Source: CAXBBB01 sp963793245
GTDB taxonomy: Bacteria > Bacteroidota > Rhodothermia > Rhodothermales > BA12
NCBI GenBank assembly: GCA_963793245.1
Contig: CAWBZG010000002.1
Span: 558,001-622,000, forward strand
Direction: 5' to 3'
Length of the DNA stretch: 64,000 bases
Position 1 is the first letter of the stretch. Each line of letters starts with the position of its first letter. Positions 1 through 8,004 of this stretch are shown in pieces. Below the pieces are notes generated by a model. That model made no database searches. It had not been told where the DNA came from and was given only the letters and a program-made list of their open reading frames with translations. The position numbers and the translations under genes were made by a program.

Positions 1-152
1 TGGCCGGGCGTACAGGCAATGATCGCGTGACGGTCAAAAACCTCGTCGTCGCTCGCATCCTGGCTGACAGCAACCTCATTCTCGTTAAGGGCGCGATCCC
101 TGGTGCGAAAGGTGGCTACGTCGAGCTTCACAAGCAGCCCGCACGCGGCTAA
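1..152 (+). CDS. rplC: 50S ribosomal protein uL3 (C-terminal end, cut by window edge)
   Basis: The first 49 residues readable from base 3 to the TAA at 150-152 match the C-terminal beta-barrel of uL3, including a run resembling VTVKNLVVARILADSNLI and the GAIPGAKGGYV element near the rRNA-binding end. uL3 is an early-assembling large-subunit protein near the peptidyl transferase centre. It is followed 18 bases later by rplD, the usual S10-operon order. The start lies outside the window. Confidence 0.93.
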   Translation, partial: AGRTGNDRVTVKNLVVARILADSNLILVKGAIPGAKGGYVELHKQPARG

Positions 153-170
153 ACAGACGACTAGAGAATC

Positions 171-851
171 ATGGAATTTCCAGTTTACCGCCAGGACGGG
201 TCTGAAGCAGGCCGCTCGGTCTCGCTCAGCGCGTCGATCTTCGGCATCGAGCCGAACGACCACGTCATCTGGCTCGATGTAAAGGCGACACAGGCCAATG
301 CCCGTCAGGGTACGCACAAAGTCAAAGACAGAGGAGAGAACAGCCACTCGACTCGCAAGCTGTACCGGCAGAAAGGAACGGGCGGCTCGCGTGCAGGCTC
401 GGCCAAAAGCCCCATCCGTCGCGGCGGCGGTACCATCTTCGGACCGCGCCCGCGCAACTACACGCAGAGCGTCAACCGCAAGACCAAGCAGCTTGCTACG
501 CGTTCGGCTTTGGCTTACAAAGCCCAGGAAGGCGCGATCCGCGTCGTCGACGCCATTGCGATGGACGCACCCAAGACGCGTGACATCAACTCGCTCGTTG
601 GTACGCTCGGCCTGACTGGTCGCACGGTCTTCGTGACCGATACCACCGATCGCTCGCTGCTGCTCAGCATTCGCAACCTGCCCAAGGTTCACGTGCAGAC
701 GGCGGCTTCGCTGTCGACGCTCGACGTGATGCAGGCAACGACGCTCGTTTTCTTAGAAGGCGCGCTCTCGGCTCTCGACGCTCGCTTCGAAGGAGCCAAA
801 GAGGTTAAGTCAGGTCAAGACGTAACCGTTGATTCGCCCATCGAGGCCTGA
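171..851 (+). CDS. rplD: 50S ribosomal protein uL4
   Basis: This 226-residue protein carries the uL4 signature: the extended loop at about residues 45-95 with KLYRQKGTGGSRAGS and the Gly-rich GGGTIFGPRPRNY segment, which reaches into the exit tunnel, followed by the globular alpha/beta domain. It sits between rplC and rplW. In E. coli uL4 also represses the S10 operon; nothing here shows whether that holds. The ATG at 171 gives the normal N-terminus. Confidence 0.97.
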   Translation: MEFPVYRQDGSEAGRSVSLSASIFGIEPNDHVIWLDVKATQANARQGTHKVKDRGENSHSTRKLYRQKGTGGSRAGSAKSPIRRGGGTIFGPRPRNYTQSVNRKTKQLATRSALAYKAQEGAIRVVDAIAMDAPKTRDINSLVGTLGLTGRTVFVTDTTDRSLLLSIRNLPKVHVQTAASLSTLDVMQATTLVFLEGALSALDARFEGAKEVKSGQDVTVDSPIEA

Positions 852-868
852 CGCATCCGAATAGAGAT

Positions 869-1168
869 ATGAACAAGCAAATCCTCATCCGCCCACTCGT
901 CACCGAGAAGCTGACTGCTCAGATGGAGCACGGTCACTACGCCTTTCAGGTGGTGCGTGAGGCGAACAAGATCGAGATCCGCAAGGCCATCGAAGCGCGC
1001 TATCCTGACGTCAACGTCAAGGAAGTACGGACGATGGTTGTGCGCGGCAAGCGCAAGCGTCAAATGACGCGTCGTGGTGTGCAGGAAGGACGTAAGGCAT
1101 TCATCAAGAAGGCCATCGTAACCCTGAAGCCCGGAAGCCCGCAGATTGACTTCTTCGAAGCCGTCTAA
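869..1168 (+). CDS. rplW: 50S ribosomal protein uL23
   Basis: A 99-residue uL23 beginning MNKQILIRPLVTEKLT, with the family's basic loop (RTMVVRGKRKRQ) that binds 23S rRNA near the tunnel exit, where trigger factor and SRP dock. Length is normal. It follows rplD by 17 bases and precedes rplB by 102 bases, a longer spacer than most in this cluster. No clear terminator was found in that spacer. Confidence 0.97.
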   Translation: MNKQILIRPLVTEKLTAQMEHGHYAFQVVREANKIEIRKAIEARYPDVNVKEVRTMVVRGKRKRQMTRRGVQEGRKAFIKKAIVTLKPGSPQIDFFEAV

Positions 1169-1270
1169 GCCGACTACTCGACACACTTAACTCCACCGGG
1201 CGCAAAGCCGTCGCGTGCATCGACCGATTGGTCAGCCAGAGACAGCACGTAAGCCCACAACAACACGATC

Positions 1271-2104
1271 ATGGCTATTCGCCAACTCAAACCGAACACT
1301 CCCGGCCAGCGTCAGCGCTCGGTTGCGACGTTCGATGAGATCACCAAGTCGAAGCCCGAGAAGAGCCTGCTCGCTCCGGTCAAACGGCATGGTGGTCGCA
1401 ACAACAACGGTCGCATCACGACGCGGCATCAAGGTGGTGGCCACAAGCGTCGGTATCGCATTATCGACTTCAAGCGCGACAAGATCGGCATCCCCGCCCG
1501 CGTCGCTGCCATTGAGTACGATCCGAACCGCTCGGCCCGCATCGCGCTGCTGAACTACGTCGACGGCGAGAAGCGCTATATCATTGCGCCCAACGAAGTC
1601 TCCGTCGGCCAGACCATTGTTAGCGGACCCGACGCAGCGCCCGAAGCGGGCAACTGCCTTCCGCTCTCGAAAATCCCGCTGGGTTCGTACGTCCACTGTG
1701 TCGAGATGAAGCCGGGCAAAGGCGCTCAGATGGCGCGCTCGGCTGGCACCTATGCTCAGTTGACGGCGCGCGAAGGCAAGTACGCCTCGCTGCAGCTTCC
1801 GTCCAAAGAGGTTCGCCTCGTGCCGGTCATCTGCATGGCGACCATCGGCACCACGTCGAACCCGGACCACATGAACATCGACCAGGGCAAAGCCGGTCGT
1901 AACCGCTGGCGCGGCATCCGCCCCAAGACGCGTGGCGTCGCGATGAACCCAGTCGATCACCCGATGGGTGGTGGCGAAGGCAAGGCGTCAGGCGGCCATC
2001 CCAAGTCGCCGACCGGCGTCATGGCGAAGGGCTTCAAGACGCGCAAGAAGAACAAGGCATCGAACAAGTACATCGTTCGCCGTCGCAAGACGAAGAAAGG
2101 ATAA
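1271..2104 (+). CDS. rplB: 50S ribosomal protein uL2
   Basis: A 277-residue uL2 with the conserved N-terminal KRHGGRNNNGRITTRHQGGG segment, the central SH3/OB region, and the C-terminal GVAMNPVDHPMGGGEG motif. The His of that motif lies close to the peptidyl transferase centre. It ends with the usual basic tail. Six bases separate it from rpsS, so the two are probably translated together. Confidence 0.98.
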   Translation: MAIRQLKPNTPGQRQRSVATFDEITKSKPEKSLLAPVKRHGGRNNNGRITTRHQGGGHKRRYRIIDFKRDKIGIPARVAAIEYDPNRSARIALLNYVDGEKRYIIAPNEVSVGQTIVSGPDAAPEAGNCLPLSKIPLGSYVHCVEMKPGKGAQMARSAGTYAQLTAREGKYASLQLPSKEVRLVPVICMATIGTTSNPDHMNIDQGKAGRNRWRGIRPKTRGVAMNPVDHPMGGGEGKASGGHPKSPTGVMAKGFKTRKKNKASNKYIVRRRKTKKG

Positions 2105-2110
2105 TCCGAT

Positions 2111-2395
2111 ATGGCACGCTCGCTCAAAAAAGGTCCGTTCGTTCACTTCAAGCTTCAGAAGAAGGTTGACGAACTCAACGAGACCGCCAAAAAGAAAGTC
2201 ATCAAGACGTGGAGTCGCGGTTCGGTCATTACGCCCGAGTTCGTCAGCCACACGTTTGCGGTCCACAACGGCAAATCCTTCGTTCCGGTCTACGTGACTG
2301 AGAACATGGTCGGTCACAAGCTGGGCGAGTTTTCGCCGACGCGCTCCTTCCGCGGCCACGCCGGGGACAAGAAGGACAAGCGCGGCCGCCGATAA
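2111..2395 (+). CDS. rpsS: 30S ribosomal protein uS19
   Basis: A 94-residue uS19 starting MARSLKKGPFV, with the SVITPEFV-like and TRSFRGHAGDKK segments typical of this 30S head protein, which contacts uS13 and the A-site finger. Length and position between rplB and rplV are standard. Confidence 0.97.
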   Translation: MARSLKKGPFVHFKLQKKVDELNETAKKKVIKTWSRGSVITPEFVSHTFAVHNGKSFVPVYVTENMVGHKLGEFSPTRSFRGHAGDKKDKRGRR

Positions 2396-2437
2396 TCTCT
2401 CCTCTGCGGGCGTCTCGCCCGACAACACCTCAGCACT

Positions 2438-2800
2438 ATGCAAGCCAAAGCCGTCCGTAAAGGCGCCCGTGGAAGCGCGCTCAAGATGCGCACCGTGGCC
2501 AACCTCGTGCGTGGCAAAGGAGTACCGGAAGCCCTGAGCATCCTCGACTTCCTGCCGCACGCCGCGACTATGCCGATCAAGGCGACGATCACGTCTGCCT
2601 ACCACAACCTGATGGACCAGAACCCCGACGAACGCGTCGGCGAAGAGGACATCGTGATCTCCGAGATCATGATCGACGAAGGTCCGGTCTTCAAGCGATT
2701 CCAGCCGGCCCCGCGTGGCCGTGCCCACCCGATCCAGAAGAAGACGTCGCACATCACGGTCGTCGTGTCGGCCCCCGACTACGTCACCGAAGAAGCCTAA
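2438..2800 (+). CDS. rplV: 50S ribosomal protein uL22
   Basis: A 120-residue uL22. The N-terminal helices (AVRKGARGSALKMRTVANLVRGK) and the C-terminal beta-hairpin region (RFQPAPRGRAHPIQKKTSHI) that lines the exit tunnel are both present. The start at 2438 fits the family. Its stop is four bases before the rpsC ATG at 2805, so coupling is likely. Confidence 0.97.
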   Translation: MQAKAVRKGARGSALKMRTVANLVRGKGVPEALSILDFLPHAATMPIKATITSAYHNLMDQNPDERVGEEDIVISEIMIDEGPVFKRFQPAPRGRAHPIQKKTSHITVVVSAPDYVTEEA

Positions 2801-2804
2801 GACT

Positions 2805-3665
2805 ATGGGACAGAAAACAAATCCGATCGGCTTTCGCCTGGGCATTATCAGAGGTTGGGACTCCAGCTGGTATGCCGAGAAGGACATGGCCGAGAAGCTG
2901 GTCGAAGACGACAAGATCCGTCGTTACCTGACCGCACGTTTAAAGCGCGCGGGCCTAGCCCGCGTTGTGATCGAGCGTACGCCTAGCCGTGTCATCCTGA
3001 CGCTACACACCTCGCGTCCGGGTATCATTATCGGGCGTGGCGGTACCGAAGTTGAAAAGCTGCGTGGCGAAATCAAGCAGTTGACTGATAAGGATATCCA
3101 GATCAACATCTCGGAGATCAAGCGTCCCGAAATGGATGCGAGCCTTGTCGCTCAGAACATCGCACAGCAGTTGGAAGGCCGCGTGTCGTTCCGCCGCGCG
3201 ATGAAGCAGGCGATCCAGGCCGCGATGCGGATGGGCGCCAGCGGCATCCGCATCAAGCTAGGCGGACGCCTGGGCGGTGCCGAAATGGGCCGTACCGAGC
3301 AGTACCTGGAAGGCAGCGTGCCGCTCCACACGATCCGCAACGACATCGACTACGCCGAAGCTACGGCGTTTACGATTTATGGAACGTGCGGTGTCAAAGT
3401 CTGGATCTCGCGTGGCGAAGTCATCGGCAAGCCCGAGCTGAACCCGAACGTACAGGCGCAGCGCTACCAGATGCAGCAGCCCGTTCCCGAGCGCCGTCGC
3501 GGTGGACGCGATGGTGGCGACGATCGTAAGGATCGCGGCCGTGGACGTGGCGACCGCGGTGGACGTGGTGGTTCCGGCGGAGGCGCTGGTGGCCGCGGCG
3601 GACGCGGTGGATCGGGCGGCGGCGCAGGTGGAGGCGGCGGCGCAAGCCGTGGCGGACGCCGATAA
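2805..3665 (+). CDS. rpsC: 30S ribosomal protein uS3 with Gly/Arg-rich tail
   Basis: The ATG at 2805 gives the family start MGQKTNPIGFRLGIIRGW and 286 residues; an upstream in-frame ATG at 2715 lies inside rplV and was rejected. The N-terminal KH domain has the GXXG loop in RPGIIIGRGGTEVEKLR, and the C-terminal domain (about residues 110-210) is normal. uS3 helps form the mRNA entry pore and its helicase. After about residue 220 there is a roughly 60-residue RGG/GGR tail that E. coli uS3 lacks, predicted disordered and RNA-binding. Confidence 0.96.
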   Translation: MGQKTNPIGFRLGIIRGWDSSWYAEKDMAEKLVEDDKIRRYLTARLKRAGLARVVIERTPSRVILTLHTSRPGIIIGRGGTEVEKLRGEIKQLTDKDIQINISEIKRPEMDASLVAQNIAQQLEGRVSFRRAMKQAIQAAMRMGASGIRIKLGGRLGGAEMGRTEQYLEGSVPLHTIRNDIDYAEATAFTIYGTCGVKVWISRGEVIGKPELNPNVQAQRYQMQQPVPERRRGGRDGGDDRKDRGRGRGDRGGRGGSGGGAGGRGGRGGSGGGAGGGGGASRGGRR

Positions 3666-3719
3666 CTCGACTGAATTAGAACATCACCGAGCCTCGGTTC
3701 GGAATAGACCCCTAGAATT

Positions 3720-4169
3720 ATGCTGATGCCCAAACGGACCAAGTTCCGTCGCGTCCAAAAAGGCCGCAACACGGGACTTGCACAGCGTGGCATTTCGATT
3801 GACTTCGGCGACTTCGGTCTCAAAGCGCTCGAACCAGGCCGCATCACGAGCCGTCAGATCGAAGCGTCGCGTATCACGATGACGCGTCGCATGAAGCGCG
3901 TTGGTAAGGTGTGGATTCGCATCTTCCCGGACCGCCCGGTCACCAAGAAGGCTGCCGAAACCCGAATGGGTGGTGGTAAAGGATCGCCCGAGTATTGGGT
4001 AGCCGTTGTCCGCCCTGGACGCGTACTCTTCGAGATCGGCGGTGGAATCGGACAGGAACTGGCGTACGAGTCGATGAAACTCGCCCAGGCCAAGCTACCG
4101 ATCAAGACCAAAATGGTCACGCGCCCCGATTACGTTGCGCCCGTCGGACCCGTCCGCGTCGCCAAGTAA
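3720..4169 (+). CDS. rplP: 50S ribosomal protein uL16
   Basis: A 149-residue uL16 beginning MLMPKRTKFRRVQKGRNTG. The conserved TRRMKRVGKVWIRIFPD and GKGSPEYWVAVVRPGR segments near the A-site tRNA are present. The first of two nearby ATGs (3720) matches the usual ML.PKR start. The last ten or so residues form a short extension. It follows rpsC after 54 bases. Confidence 0.97.
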   Translation: MLMPKRTKFRRVQKGRNTGLAQRGISIDFGDFGLKALEPGRITSRQIEASRITMTRRMKRVGKVWIRIFPDRPVTKKAAETRMGGGKGSPEYWVAVVRPGRVLFEIGGGIGQELAYESMKLAQAKLPIKTKMVTRPDYVAPVGPVRVAK

Positions 4170-4195
4170 TCGACGACTGATAGACAACAACGACA

Positions 4196-4387
4196 ATGAC
4201 CGCAATCGAAATCCGCGACCTCTCGGTCGACCAGATCGAGGAGCAGATTCAGACCGAAACGACTGAACTGTCCAACCTGCGCTTTCAGAACGCCATCGCC
4301 CGCATCGACAACCCGATGCAGATGCGTACCAAGCGTCGGCTGATCGCCCGGCTGAACACTGTTCTGGCCGAGAAGAAGACCGCTTAA
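4196..4387 (+). CDS. rpmC: 50S ribosomal protein uL29
   Basis: A 63-residue two-helix uL29 (EIRDLSVDQIEEQIQTET, then NLRFQNAIARIDNPMQMR and a basic helix). It sits at the tunnel exit beside uL23. Size and order between rplP and rpsQ are standard. The 73-base spacer that follows contains an inverted repeat, listed separately. Confidence 0.95.
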   Translation: MTAIEIRDLSVDQIEEQIQTETTELSNLRFQNAIARIDNPMQMRTKRRLIARLNTVLAEKKTA

Positions 4388-4402
4388 CTAATCAAAGGGT
4401 AG

Positions 4403-4448
4403 TTGGTGAGGTGCTGCGCAAGCGGCAGTCGGACTCACGGCTCACCAA
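4403..4448 (+). repeat. Inverted repeat in the rpmC-rpsQ spacer
   Basis: TTGGTGAG at 4403-4410 is the exact reverse complement of CTCACCAA at 4441-4448, and the interior contains a further CTGC/GCAG pair. No U-tract follows, so it is not a classic terminator. It ends 12 bases before the rpsQ ATG and could affect processing or translation of rpsQ; that role is inference. Confidence 0.5.
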
Positions 4449-4460
4449 GCCCATACGACT

Positions 4461-4757
4461 ATGGAAACGAAAGAAACCGACGGCGCTCAAGAAGCAGCCG
4501 AGATCACCCGCAACGCGCGCAAAGAGCGCGTCGGCCTGGTCACGTCTAACAAGATGAACAAGAGCATCACTGTCAGCATCGAGCGGCAGGTGAAGCACCC
4601 GATCTACGGCAAGTTCATCAAGAAGACGAGCAAGATGATGGCTCACGACGAGAACAACGACGCCGGAGAAGGCGACACGGTTCGGATCATGGAGACCCGT
4701 CCGCTCTCGAAGAACAAGCGCTGGCGCCTGGTCGAGATTCTCGAACGCGCCAAGTAA
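4461..4757 (+). CDS. rpsQ: 30S ribosomal protein uS17
   Basis: A 98-residue uS17 with the OB-fold signature: GLVTSNKMNKSITVSIERQVKHPIYGK split over residues 28-55, then the GEGDTVRIMETRPLSKNKRWR segment. The first 20 residues (METKETDGAQEAAEITRNAR) are an acidic N-terminal extension relative to E. coli. An internal start cannot be excluded, but the ATG at 4461 is the best visible one. Confidence 0.95.
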   Translation: METKETDGAQEAAEITRNARKERVGLVTSNKMNKSITVSIERQVKHPIYGKFIKKTSKMMAHDENNDAGEGDTVRIMETRPLSKNKRWRLVEILERAK

Positions 4758-4782
4758 CCCTCACCTCTAACAGCATCCTACC

Positions 4783-5151
4783 ATGATTCAGCAAGAATCG
4801 CGTCTGGCCGTAGCCGACAACAGCGGGGCCAAAGAGGTGCAGTGCATCCGCGTGCTCGGTGGCTCCGGCCGTCGCTACGCTACGCTCGGCGACGTCATCG
4901 TTGTCTCGGTCAAGTCAGCCATTCCGGGCGGTAACGTCAAGAAAGGCACTGTCCACAAAGCAGTAATCGTCCGCGTCAAGAAGGAGCGTCGTCGTACCGA
5001 CGGCAGCTACATCCGCTTCGACGAAAATGCCGCTGTCCTGCTTAACGACGCAGGTGAGCCGCGCGGAACTCGCATCTTTGGCCCCGTAGCTCGTGAGCTG
5101 CGCGAGCGTCAGTATATGCGCATCGTCTCGCTCGCTCCCGAAGTACTCTAA
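4783..5151 (+). CDS. rplN: 50S ribosomal protein uL14
   Basis: A 122-residue uL14 starting MIQQESRLAVADNSGAKEV, with VIVRVKKERRRTDGSYIRFDENA and the C-terminal GTRIFGPVARELR. It lies at the subunit interface and forms part of bridges B5/B8 with uL19. Length is exactly typical. The rplX ATG follows the stop by 11 bases. Confidence 0.98.
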   Translation: MIQQESRLAVADNSGAKEVQCIRVLGGSGRRYATLGDVIVVSVKSAIPGGNVKKGTVHKAVIVRVKKERRRTDGSYIRFDENAAVLLNDAGEPRGTRIFGPVARELRERQYMRIVSLAPEVL

Positions 5152-5162
5152 TCGATACGACT

Positions 5163-5513
5163 ATGCCACGTACAAAAAACAAGCAGAAGAAGCTGCACGT
5201 CAAGCGCGGTGACCAGGTCGAAGTGCTCTCGGGCAACGACAAGGGTTTGACTGGACGCGTGATGCGCGTCTACGCCAAGAACGACCGCATTCTGATCGAA
5301 GGCGTCAATATGCGCATTCGCCACACGAAGCCCAACCAGCAGAACCAGCAGGGTGGACGCGTCGAGCGCGAGTTTCCGATCCACGTCTCGAACGTGCTGC
5401 CGCTCGACGGCAACGGAAAAGCTACGCGTGTTGGCCGCAAATGGGTCGAAAACCAGTCGGGACGGGGTAGCTGGAAACGCTACGCCAAGACCACTGGCGA
5501 AGACCTCGACTGA
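5163..5513 (+). CDS. rplX: 50S ribosomal protein uL24
   Basis: A 116-residue uL24 with the N-terminal KOW motif (VKRGDQVEVLSGNDKGLTGR) that starts 50S assembly and the second segment VNMRIRHTKPNQQNQQGGRV followed by EFPIHVSNV. A 121-base spacer separates it from rplE, unusually long inside this cluster and able to fold strongly (see the separate entry). Confidence 0.97.
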   Translation: MPRTKNKQKKLHVKRGDQVEVLSGNDKGLTGRVMRVYAKNDRILIEGVNMRIRHTKPNQQNQQGGRVEREFPIHVSNVLPLDGNGKATRVGRKWVENQSGRGSWKRYAKTTGEDLD

Positions 5514-5524
5514 TCTCTCTCACT

Positions 5525-5582
5525 AGAGGCGCATCCAAAGACGCAGTGAAACCCAGCGGCGGGCGGAACTGCTTGTGCCTCT
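5525..5582 (+). promoter_or_regulatory. Candidate structured RNA element between rplX and rplE
   Basis: Bases 5525-5533 (AGAGGCGCA) pair with 5574-5582 (TGTGCCTCT), nine pairs with one G-U. After an asymmetric internal loop, 5543-5547 (GCAGT) pair with 5568-5572 (ACTGC). The element is 52 bases before the rplE start. In E. coli the uS8 repressor binds the spc mRNA around the rplX/rplE junction, so a ribosomal-protein autoregulatory site is a reasonable guess. No direct similarity to the uS8 target was established. Confidence 0.4.
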
Positions 5583-5634
5583 TCTACTTACTCCTTGACT
5601 GCGGCGGCCGTTAGCCGAGCAAAGGAAACCGACT

Positions 5635-6204
5635 ATGGACTACACGTCTCGATTTAAAACCAAGTACCTCGAAGAGGTCGTCCCCGCGCTGCGTGAGCAG
5701 TTTGGCTACGACAACGTGATGATGGTACCCAAGCTCGTCAAGATCTCGATCAACAAGGGTCTAGGCGAAGCGACGCAGAACAAGAAGGTCATCGATGATG
5801 CCGTCGAGGAGTTTCGCAAGATCACGGGCCAGCAGCCTGTGATCTCGACCGCACGCAAGAGCGTCTCGAACTTCAAACTGCGCGAAGGCATGCCGATTGG
5901 CGTCCACGTTACCCTGCGCGGCGACCGGATGTACGACTTCATGGATCGACTGGTGACGCTTGCGCTACCCCGCGTCCGTGACTTCCGCGGCATCCCCGAT
6001 AAATCGTTCGACGGTCGCGGCAACTATACGCTCGGCGTTAAGGAGCAGATCATCTTCCCGGAAATCGACGTCGACAAGACGGACCGTATCTCTGGTATGG
6101 ACGTCTCGTTCGTGACGACGGCCAAGAACGACGAAGAGGCCCTTGCGCTGCTCCGTCTGATGGGCATGCCGTTCATCCGCCGTGGCGAAGAAGCAATCGT
6201 TTAA
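5635..6204 (+). CDS. rplE: 50S ribosomal protein uL5
   Basis: A 189-residue uL5 (E. coli 179) starting MDYTSRFKTKYLEEVVPALR. Conserved parts include VKISINKGLGEA, ARKSVSNFKLREGMPIGVHV and FPEIDVDKTDRISGMDVSFV. It binds 5S rRNA and the P-site tRNA elbow. It begins the second half of the spc-like segment after a long structured spacer. Confidence 0.97.
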   Translation: MDYTSRFKTKYLEEVVPALREQFGYDNVMMVPKLVKISINKGLGEATQNKKVIDDAVEEFRKITGQQPVISTARKSVSNFKLREGMPIGVHVTLRGDRMYDFMDRLVTLALPRVRDFRGIPDKSFDGRGNYTLGVKEQIIFPEIDVDKTDRISGMDVSFVTTAKNDEEALALLRLMGMPFIRRGEEAIV

Positions 6205-6218
6205 ATCTATCTACCGAT

Positions 6219-6488
6219 ATGGCTAAGAAGAGTATGCTCGCCCGCGAGCGCAAGCGCCGCGCGACGGTTGCCAAATACGCCGAGCGTCGCAAAGCGCTCA
6301 AAGAAGCCGGTGACTACGAAGGTCTCCAGCGGCTGCCACGCAATGCCTCCCCGGTTCGTCTGCGCAACCGGTGCAACCTGACGGGGCGCCCGCGTGGATA
6401 CCTGCGTCAATTCGGCATGTGCCGTGTGATCTTCCGCAAGATGGCGCTCAACGGTCAGATTCCTGGAATCCGAAAGGCCTCCTGGTAA
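6219..6488 (+). CDS. rpsN: 30S ribosomal protein uS14, zinc-free short type
   Basis: An 89-residue uS14 (MAKKSMLARERKRR..., ending GIRKASW). The zinc-type protein is about 61 residues with two CXXC pairs; here only isolated cysteines occur (NRCNLTGRP and GMCRV), so this is the C-minus short form known from Bacteroidota. It packs in the 30S head with uS3 and uS10. The stop is followed by a 126-base spacer. Confidence 0.96.
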   Translation: MAKKSMLARERKRRATVAKYAERRKALKEAGDYEGLQRLPRNASPVRLRNRCNLTGRPRGYLRQFGMCRVIFRKMALNGQIPGIRKASW

Positions 6489-6614
6489 TCCGTTCGGGTC
6501 GATCTTGGTCAATTCGACTGCTGATCGACTTTCGGTTCACATCTCTTTATCAAGGAGTCAGGCGCTGCGCCCTCGGTTGGGCTAGGCGAACCGACTCATG
6601 AATCCAAACTCACA

Positions 6615-7016
6615 ATGAGTGCAGTCTCCGATCCGGTCTCGGATTACCTGACGCGCATCCGCAACGCTCAAAAAGCGCAGCATAAGCACGTCGACATTCC
6701 TGCTAGCAAACTCAAGCGTGCGATGACGCAGATCCTTCTCGAGAAGGGTTACGTCAAACGCTATCTGAACGTCGATGACGGCAAGCAGGGCTTGCTCCGT
6801 GTCTACCTGAAGTACCAGAAGTCGGGTGAGCCGGTCATCCAGCTCCTCAAACGCGTTTCGCGTCCCGGTCTTCGCAAGTACTCGTCGGCTGAAGATCTCC
6901 CCCGAGTCAAGAACGGCTTGGGCATCGCGCTCGTGTCGACTTCGCGCGGTGTGATGACCGACAAAGAAGCTCGCAACGCTCACATCGGAGGCGAAGTGCT
7001 CGCCATCGTAGAATAA
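6615..7016 (+). CDS. rpsH: 30S ribosomal protein uS8
   Basis: A 133-residue uS8 with the N-terminal VSDYLTRIRNAQKA segment and the C-terminal VSTSRGVMTDKEAR motif that contacts helix 21 of 16S rRNA. In E. coli it represses the spc operon. It is preceded by a 126-base spacer containing the 7-bp dyad GTCGATC (6498-6504)/GATCGAC (6523-6529). Confidence 0.97.
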   Translation: MSAVSDPVSDYLTRIRNAQKAQHKHVDIPASKLKRAMTQILLEKGYVKRYLNVDDGKQGLLRVYLKYQKSGEPVIQLLKRVSRPGLRKYSSAEDLPRVKNGLGIALVSTSRGVMTDKEARNAHIGGEVLAIVE

Positions 7017-7026
7017 ACCGGTCGTT

Positions 7027-7578
7027 ATGTCTCGTATTGGAAAATTGCCCATCGAGCTGCCTAAGGGCGTATCGGTGGATGTAAACAGCAACGTCGTCAC
7101 GGTCAAAGGACCGAAGGGCGAATTGCATCAAACCCTCGATCCGGACATTTCGGTATCGGTCGAGGATGGGACGCTGGAAGTTCAGCGTCCGACGGAGCAG
7201 AAGCGTCACCGCGCGATGCATGGTCTGTACCGATCACTCCTTGCCAACATGGTGCAGGGTGTAAGCGACGGGTACTCCCGTTCGCTCGAACTGATCGGCG
7301 TCGGATATCGCGCTGAGATGAAAGGCGATGTGCTTGAACTCGGGCTGGGCTTCTCGCACCCGATCTTCTTTATGGCGCCTCCCGGAATCGACATGACCGT
7401 TGCGGCGGCACGTGGTCAGAACACCAAGATCACCATCGCAGGAGCAGATAAGCAGATGGTCGGTCAGGTCGCTGCTAAGATTCGCGGTCTGCGTCCGCCT
7501 GAGCCGTACAAAGGCAAAGGCGTTCGGTACACGGATGAGTTCGTGCGCCGCAAGGCTGGCAAAACTGCCGGTCGATAA
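7027..7578 (+). CDS. rplF: 50S ribosomal protein uL6
   Basis: A 183-residue uL6 starting MSRIGKLPIELPKGVSV, with both alpha/beta repeats and the conserved C-terminal motif GADKQMVGQVAAKIRGLRPP followed by EPYKGKGVRY. It sits near the sarcin-ricin loop. Spacing to rpsH is 10 bases. Confidence 0.98.
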   Translation: MSRIGKLPIELPKGVSVDVNSNVVTVKGPKGELHQTLDPDISVSVEDGTLEVQRPTEQKRHRAMHGLYRSLLANMVQGVSDGYSRSLELIGVGYRAEMKGDVLELGLGFSHPIFFMAPPGIDMTVAAARGQNTKITIAGADKQMVGQVAAKIRGLRPPEPYKGKGVRYTDEFVRRKAGKTAGR

Positions 7579-7641
7579 CCCTCATTTTTATTCAGGTCCC
7601 CGGCGGTGGGGCTACTCTCTCACCGCGCAGCCTGCACTCCG

Positions 7642-7986
7642 ATGCCTAAGAACAAACAAGCCCTCCGTCGCCAGCGCGTGCGACGCCGCATCCGCGGCAA
7701 GATCAGTGGCACTGCCGAGCGTCCGCGCCTGTCGGTGTATCGCTCGAACACGGCCATCTACGCCCAACTCATCGACGACGCATCTGGCACCACGCTAGCT
7801 GCTGCCTCGAGTAAAGGGTTGGAAGCAGCCCCTGTCGATGCTGGCAAACAGGTCGGCGAGACGCTAGCTGAGCGCGCCAAAGAAGCGGGTGTCACGACGG
7901 TCGTTTTTGATCGCAACGGATACCGTTACCACGGCCGCGTCAAAGCGGTTGCCGAAGGTGCCCGTTCGGGCGGCCTACAGTTTTAA
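7642..7986 (+). CDS. rplR: 50S ribosomal protein uL18
   Basis: The ATG at 7642 gives 114 residues starting MPKNKQALRRQRVRRRIRGK. An in-frame ATG at 7606 adds a Cys/His-containing 12-residue leader not seen in the family, so it was not used. RLSVYRSNTAIYAQLIDD and DRNGYRYHGRVKAVAEGAR are standard. uL18 binds 5S rRNA with uL5. Confidence 0.96.
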   Translation: MPKNKQALRRQRVRRRIRGKISGTAERPRLSVYRSNTAIYAQLIDDASGTTLAAASSKGLEAAPVDAGKQVGETLAERAKEAGVTTVVFDRNGYRYHGRVKAVAEGARSGGLQF

Positions 7987-8004
7987 GCAATAGACTCCAC
8001 GAAC

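Noticed and set aside
3480..3665. Apparent tandem repeat array in rpsC
   Set aside because: It is the coding sequence of the RGG/GGR tail, not a CRISPR or satellite.
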